Shown: piece after piece, positions 62,659 to 64,000 of the stretch
How positions within the stretch are numbered: position 1 is the first letter of the stretch
How the letters are laid out: each line of letters begins with the position of its first letter
Assembly (NCBI GenBank): GCA_963971225.1
Contig: CAXARI010000010.1
Location: 1-64,000 of the forward strand
Origin: Melieria omissa
Taxonomy: Eukaryota > Arthropoda > Insecta > Diptera > Ulidiidae
Length of the DNA: 64,000 bases
Direction: 5' to 3'
Notes under the pieces: generated by a model
The model's input: only the letters and a program-made list of their open reading frames with translations
Told to the model about the DNA's origin: nothing
Database searches by the model: none
Program-made: the position numbers and the translations under genes

Positions 62659-63855
62659 ATGGATTCCTTAGCGCAATCAGTGACTGAATTAACTGGTTCA
62701 GTGAATGCCCTACTGGGCCAGTTGAGAGCGGCCGAAAGCCGTATCCGGCAACTCGAACAATCGTTCGCCCCAACCGCGGGAACGCCCGGGGAGGAACCGT
62801 TGTGTGGTCCTTCATCGGAGAGTGACTTGAGGGAAATCGAAAGACTGCCAGATTCAGTGAAGGAACTGCAGACTTTCGAGGGGAACCCGGCGCAATATGT
62901 GTCCTGGGTCCACTGTGTGGAAGGAATTTTAGGGGACTATAAAATAGTTAGGGGAAAACCTTTGTACAGGGCGATCCTTAAAAGCATTAGAGGAAAAATT
63001 AGGGGTAGTGCCGACACGGCACTCGTTTCTTATAATATTTTTGATGACGATTGGCCGGCTATTAAAAAATGTCTCTCGCTGCATTATGCTGACAAGAGAG
63101 ACATTAGGACTTTAGAACACCAACTAGGTCGACTCACACAGGGGGGAACGAAACTGGATGTATTTTACGCGAACGTAAATCACCAGTTCTCGCTAATAAT
63201 AAATAAACTAAAAACAGAGGACTACTCTCCTGAGACATTGAATGCATTGGTAGAAACATATAGAAACAGGGCCCTAGACGTTTTCATCAGAGGATTTGAC
63301 GATGATCTGTCAAAAATGATCATCGTGCAGAAGCCCAGTACTCTGCCCGAAGCCTACACAGCATGTCTCGACATACAAAATTTAAACTTTCTTGGTCACT
63401 CTATACATAACACGAATGTGCGTAATTCCATAACAGTGCCCATCAACCACTCAAACCGTAGGGACAATCCCCCTCCTCTAATACCTAGGAGGTTCAACAA
63501 TTTCACGCCAGGCGGGGGAAGTGGAAGATTCAATCCAGGAGCGCGAAGCTATTCCAAGGACAATCGGTACGTCTACACGAAAAATAACGTGCCAGGTCCT
63601 GCTGTGAAGATGGAAGTAGAACCCTCAACTCAAACGCGAATGACCAGCTACTCGCAAAAACCGCAACAGCAATTCCCCTCTAAAAGAAGTATTGGCTCAG
63701 ACAATTTTCCTCAAAAACAACAACGAATTTTCAATATTGAAACGGCTGAAGAAAGTCGGGGAGAACTCGATGGGGGAACCCGTGAAGGTCCAGAGATGAG
63801 CGAAAAGGACCAAATAGATTTTACGAGAGGAGCCTATCCAGCGTTCCTTATATAG
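62659..63855 (+). CDS. gag: Errantivirus D gag, 398 aa
   Basis: Start at the ATG at 62659 (MDSLAQSVTELTG), aligned with gag of A and C. Core motifs VKELQTFEGNPAQYVSWVHCVE, DTALVSYNIFDDDW, LSLHYADKRDIRTLEHQL and ALDVFIRGFDDDLSKM match gag of A. The C-terminus is basic and glutamine-rich with no CCHC knuckle, ending YPAFLI-stop. Intact. Pol overlaps in the -1 frame. Confidence 0.92.
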   Translation: MDSLAQSVTELTGSVNALLGQLRAAESRIRQLEQSFAPTAGTPGEEPLCGPSSESDLREIERLPDSVKELQTFEGNPAQYVSWVHCVEGILGDYKIVRGKPLYRAILKSIRGKIRGSADTALVSYNIFDDDWPAIKKCLSLHYADKRDIRTLEHQLGRLTQGGTKLDVFYANVNHQFSLIINKLKTEDYSPETLNALVETYRNRALDVFIRGFDDDLSKMIIVQKPSTLPEAYTACLDIQNLNFLGHSIHNTNVRNSITVPINHSNRRDNPPPLIPRRFNNFTPGGGSGRFNPGARSYSKDNRYVYTKNNVPGPAVKMEVEPSTQTRMTSYSQKPQQQFPSKRSIGSDNFPQKQQRIFNIETAEESRGELDGGTREGPEMSEKDQIDFTRGAYPAFLI

Positions 63856-64000
63856 AATACGTTAACAGCGAAGGCTCATTGCTGAAATTCCTTGTGGATA
63901 CCGGAGCCAATAAACATTTTATTAGACCATTTCTTTCAAAAACCACCACTAAACTTGAGAAACGTTTTTCCGTTCAATCTGCTGGAGGCGGTATCCCGAT
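63845..64000 (+). CDS. pol: Errantivirus D pol start (protease), truncated by the window end
   Basis: In the -1 frame across the gag stop (CCTTATATAGAATACG) the frame reads IEYVNSEGSLLKFLVDTGANKHFIRPF..., with the DTGA protease active site. It runs open to the window end. Confidence 0.85.

Overview
The window is a repeat-dominated block of an insect genome, most likely a fly (Diptera). The evidence is the element set: R4/Dong-like, Jockey-like and CR1-like non-LTR retrotransposons, BEL/Pao, two Ty3/Gypsy lineages, four env-type gypsy errantiviruses and an irritans-type mariner. The species cannot be fixed from sequence alone. I see no ordinary host gene, rRNA or CRISPR. The only candidate host-derived coding sequence has been captured inside a retroelement (34450-35170).

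Layout. 1-4079: Jockey-like element, copy 1. 4080-4996: (TTA)n. 4997-12995: R4/Dong-like element on the minus strand, split by an intact LTR Gypsy element (5260-11354). 12996-17029: truncated BEL/Pao element. 17030-17719: (TAA)n. 17720-27638: errantivirus A (minus), carrying an intact mariner (20307-21597) and 153-bp tRNA-like tandem repeats. 27639-28242: (TAA)n. 28243-31312: errantivirus B, an env-only mini-provirus. 31313-32168: (TAA)n. 32169-36437: errantivirus C (minus), whose gag start is fused to a foreign zinc-finger ORF. 36438-38063: (TAA)n. 38064-38360: 5'-truncated R4/Dong copy. 38361-38520: (TAA)n. 38521-43956: 5'-truncated Gypsy element E. 44333-48470: Jockey-like copy 2. 48471-48723: (TTA)n. 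48724-56903: R4/Dong copy 2, split by a CR1-like element (49341-53805). 56904-57452: (TTA)n. 57453-58193: internally deleted mariner. 58194-60938: (TTA)n. 60939-64000: start of errantivirus D, cut by the window edge.

The organising principle is a set of long, nearly pure TAA/TTA arrays (about 8 kb in total) that act as an insertion hub. The three R4/Dong copies all lie in the same orientation relative to the TAA strand. B and C are flanked by ATAA on both sides, and A and D by the same motif at one end (D in complement). The small mariner sits on a TA inside an array. The Jockey + array + Dong block occurs twice with the same inactivating lesions, so it was copied as a segment after dying. 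Each copy then took independent insertions (Gypsy in copy 1, CR1-like in copy 2).

The most unusual signals are: (i) families of hairpins in the 5' leaders of all four errantiviruses, with covarying outer stems and a constant core that often holds a UNCG-type tetraloop; (ii) a retrovirus-style capture, where the first ~30 codons of gag are fused in frame to a U1/matrin-type zinc-finger protein; (iii) three tandem repeats with tRNA-like A and B boxes between pol and env of A; (iv) an env-only LTR element with matching LTRs; and (v) an RT segment of element E copied into its own gag.
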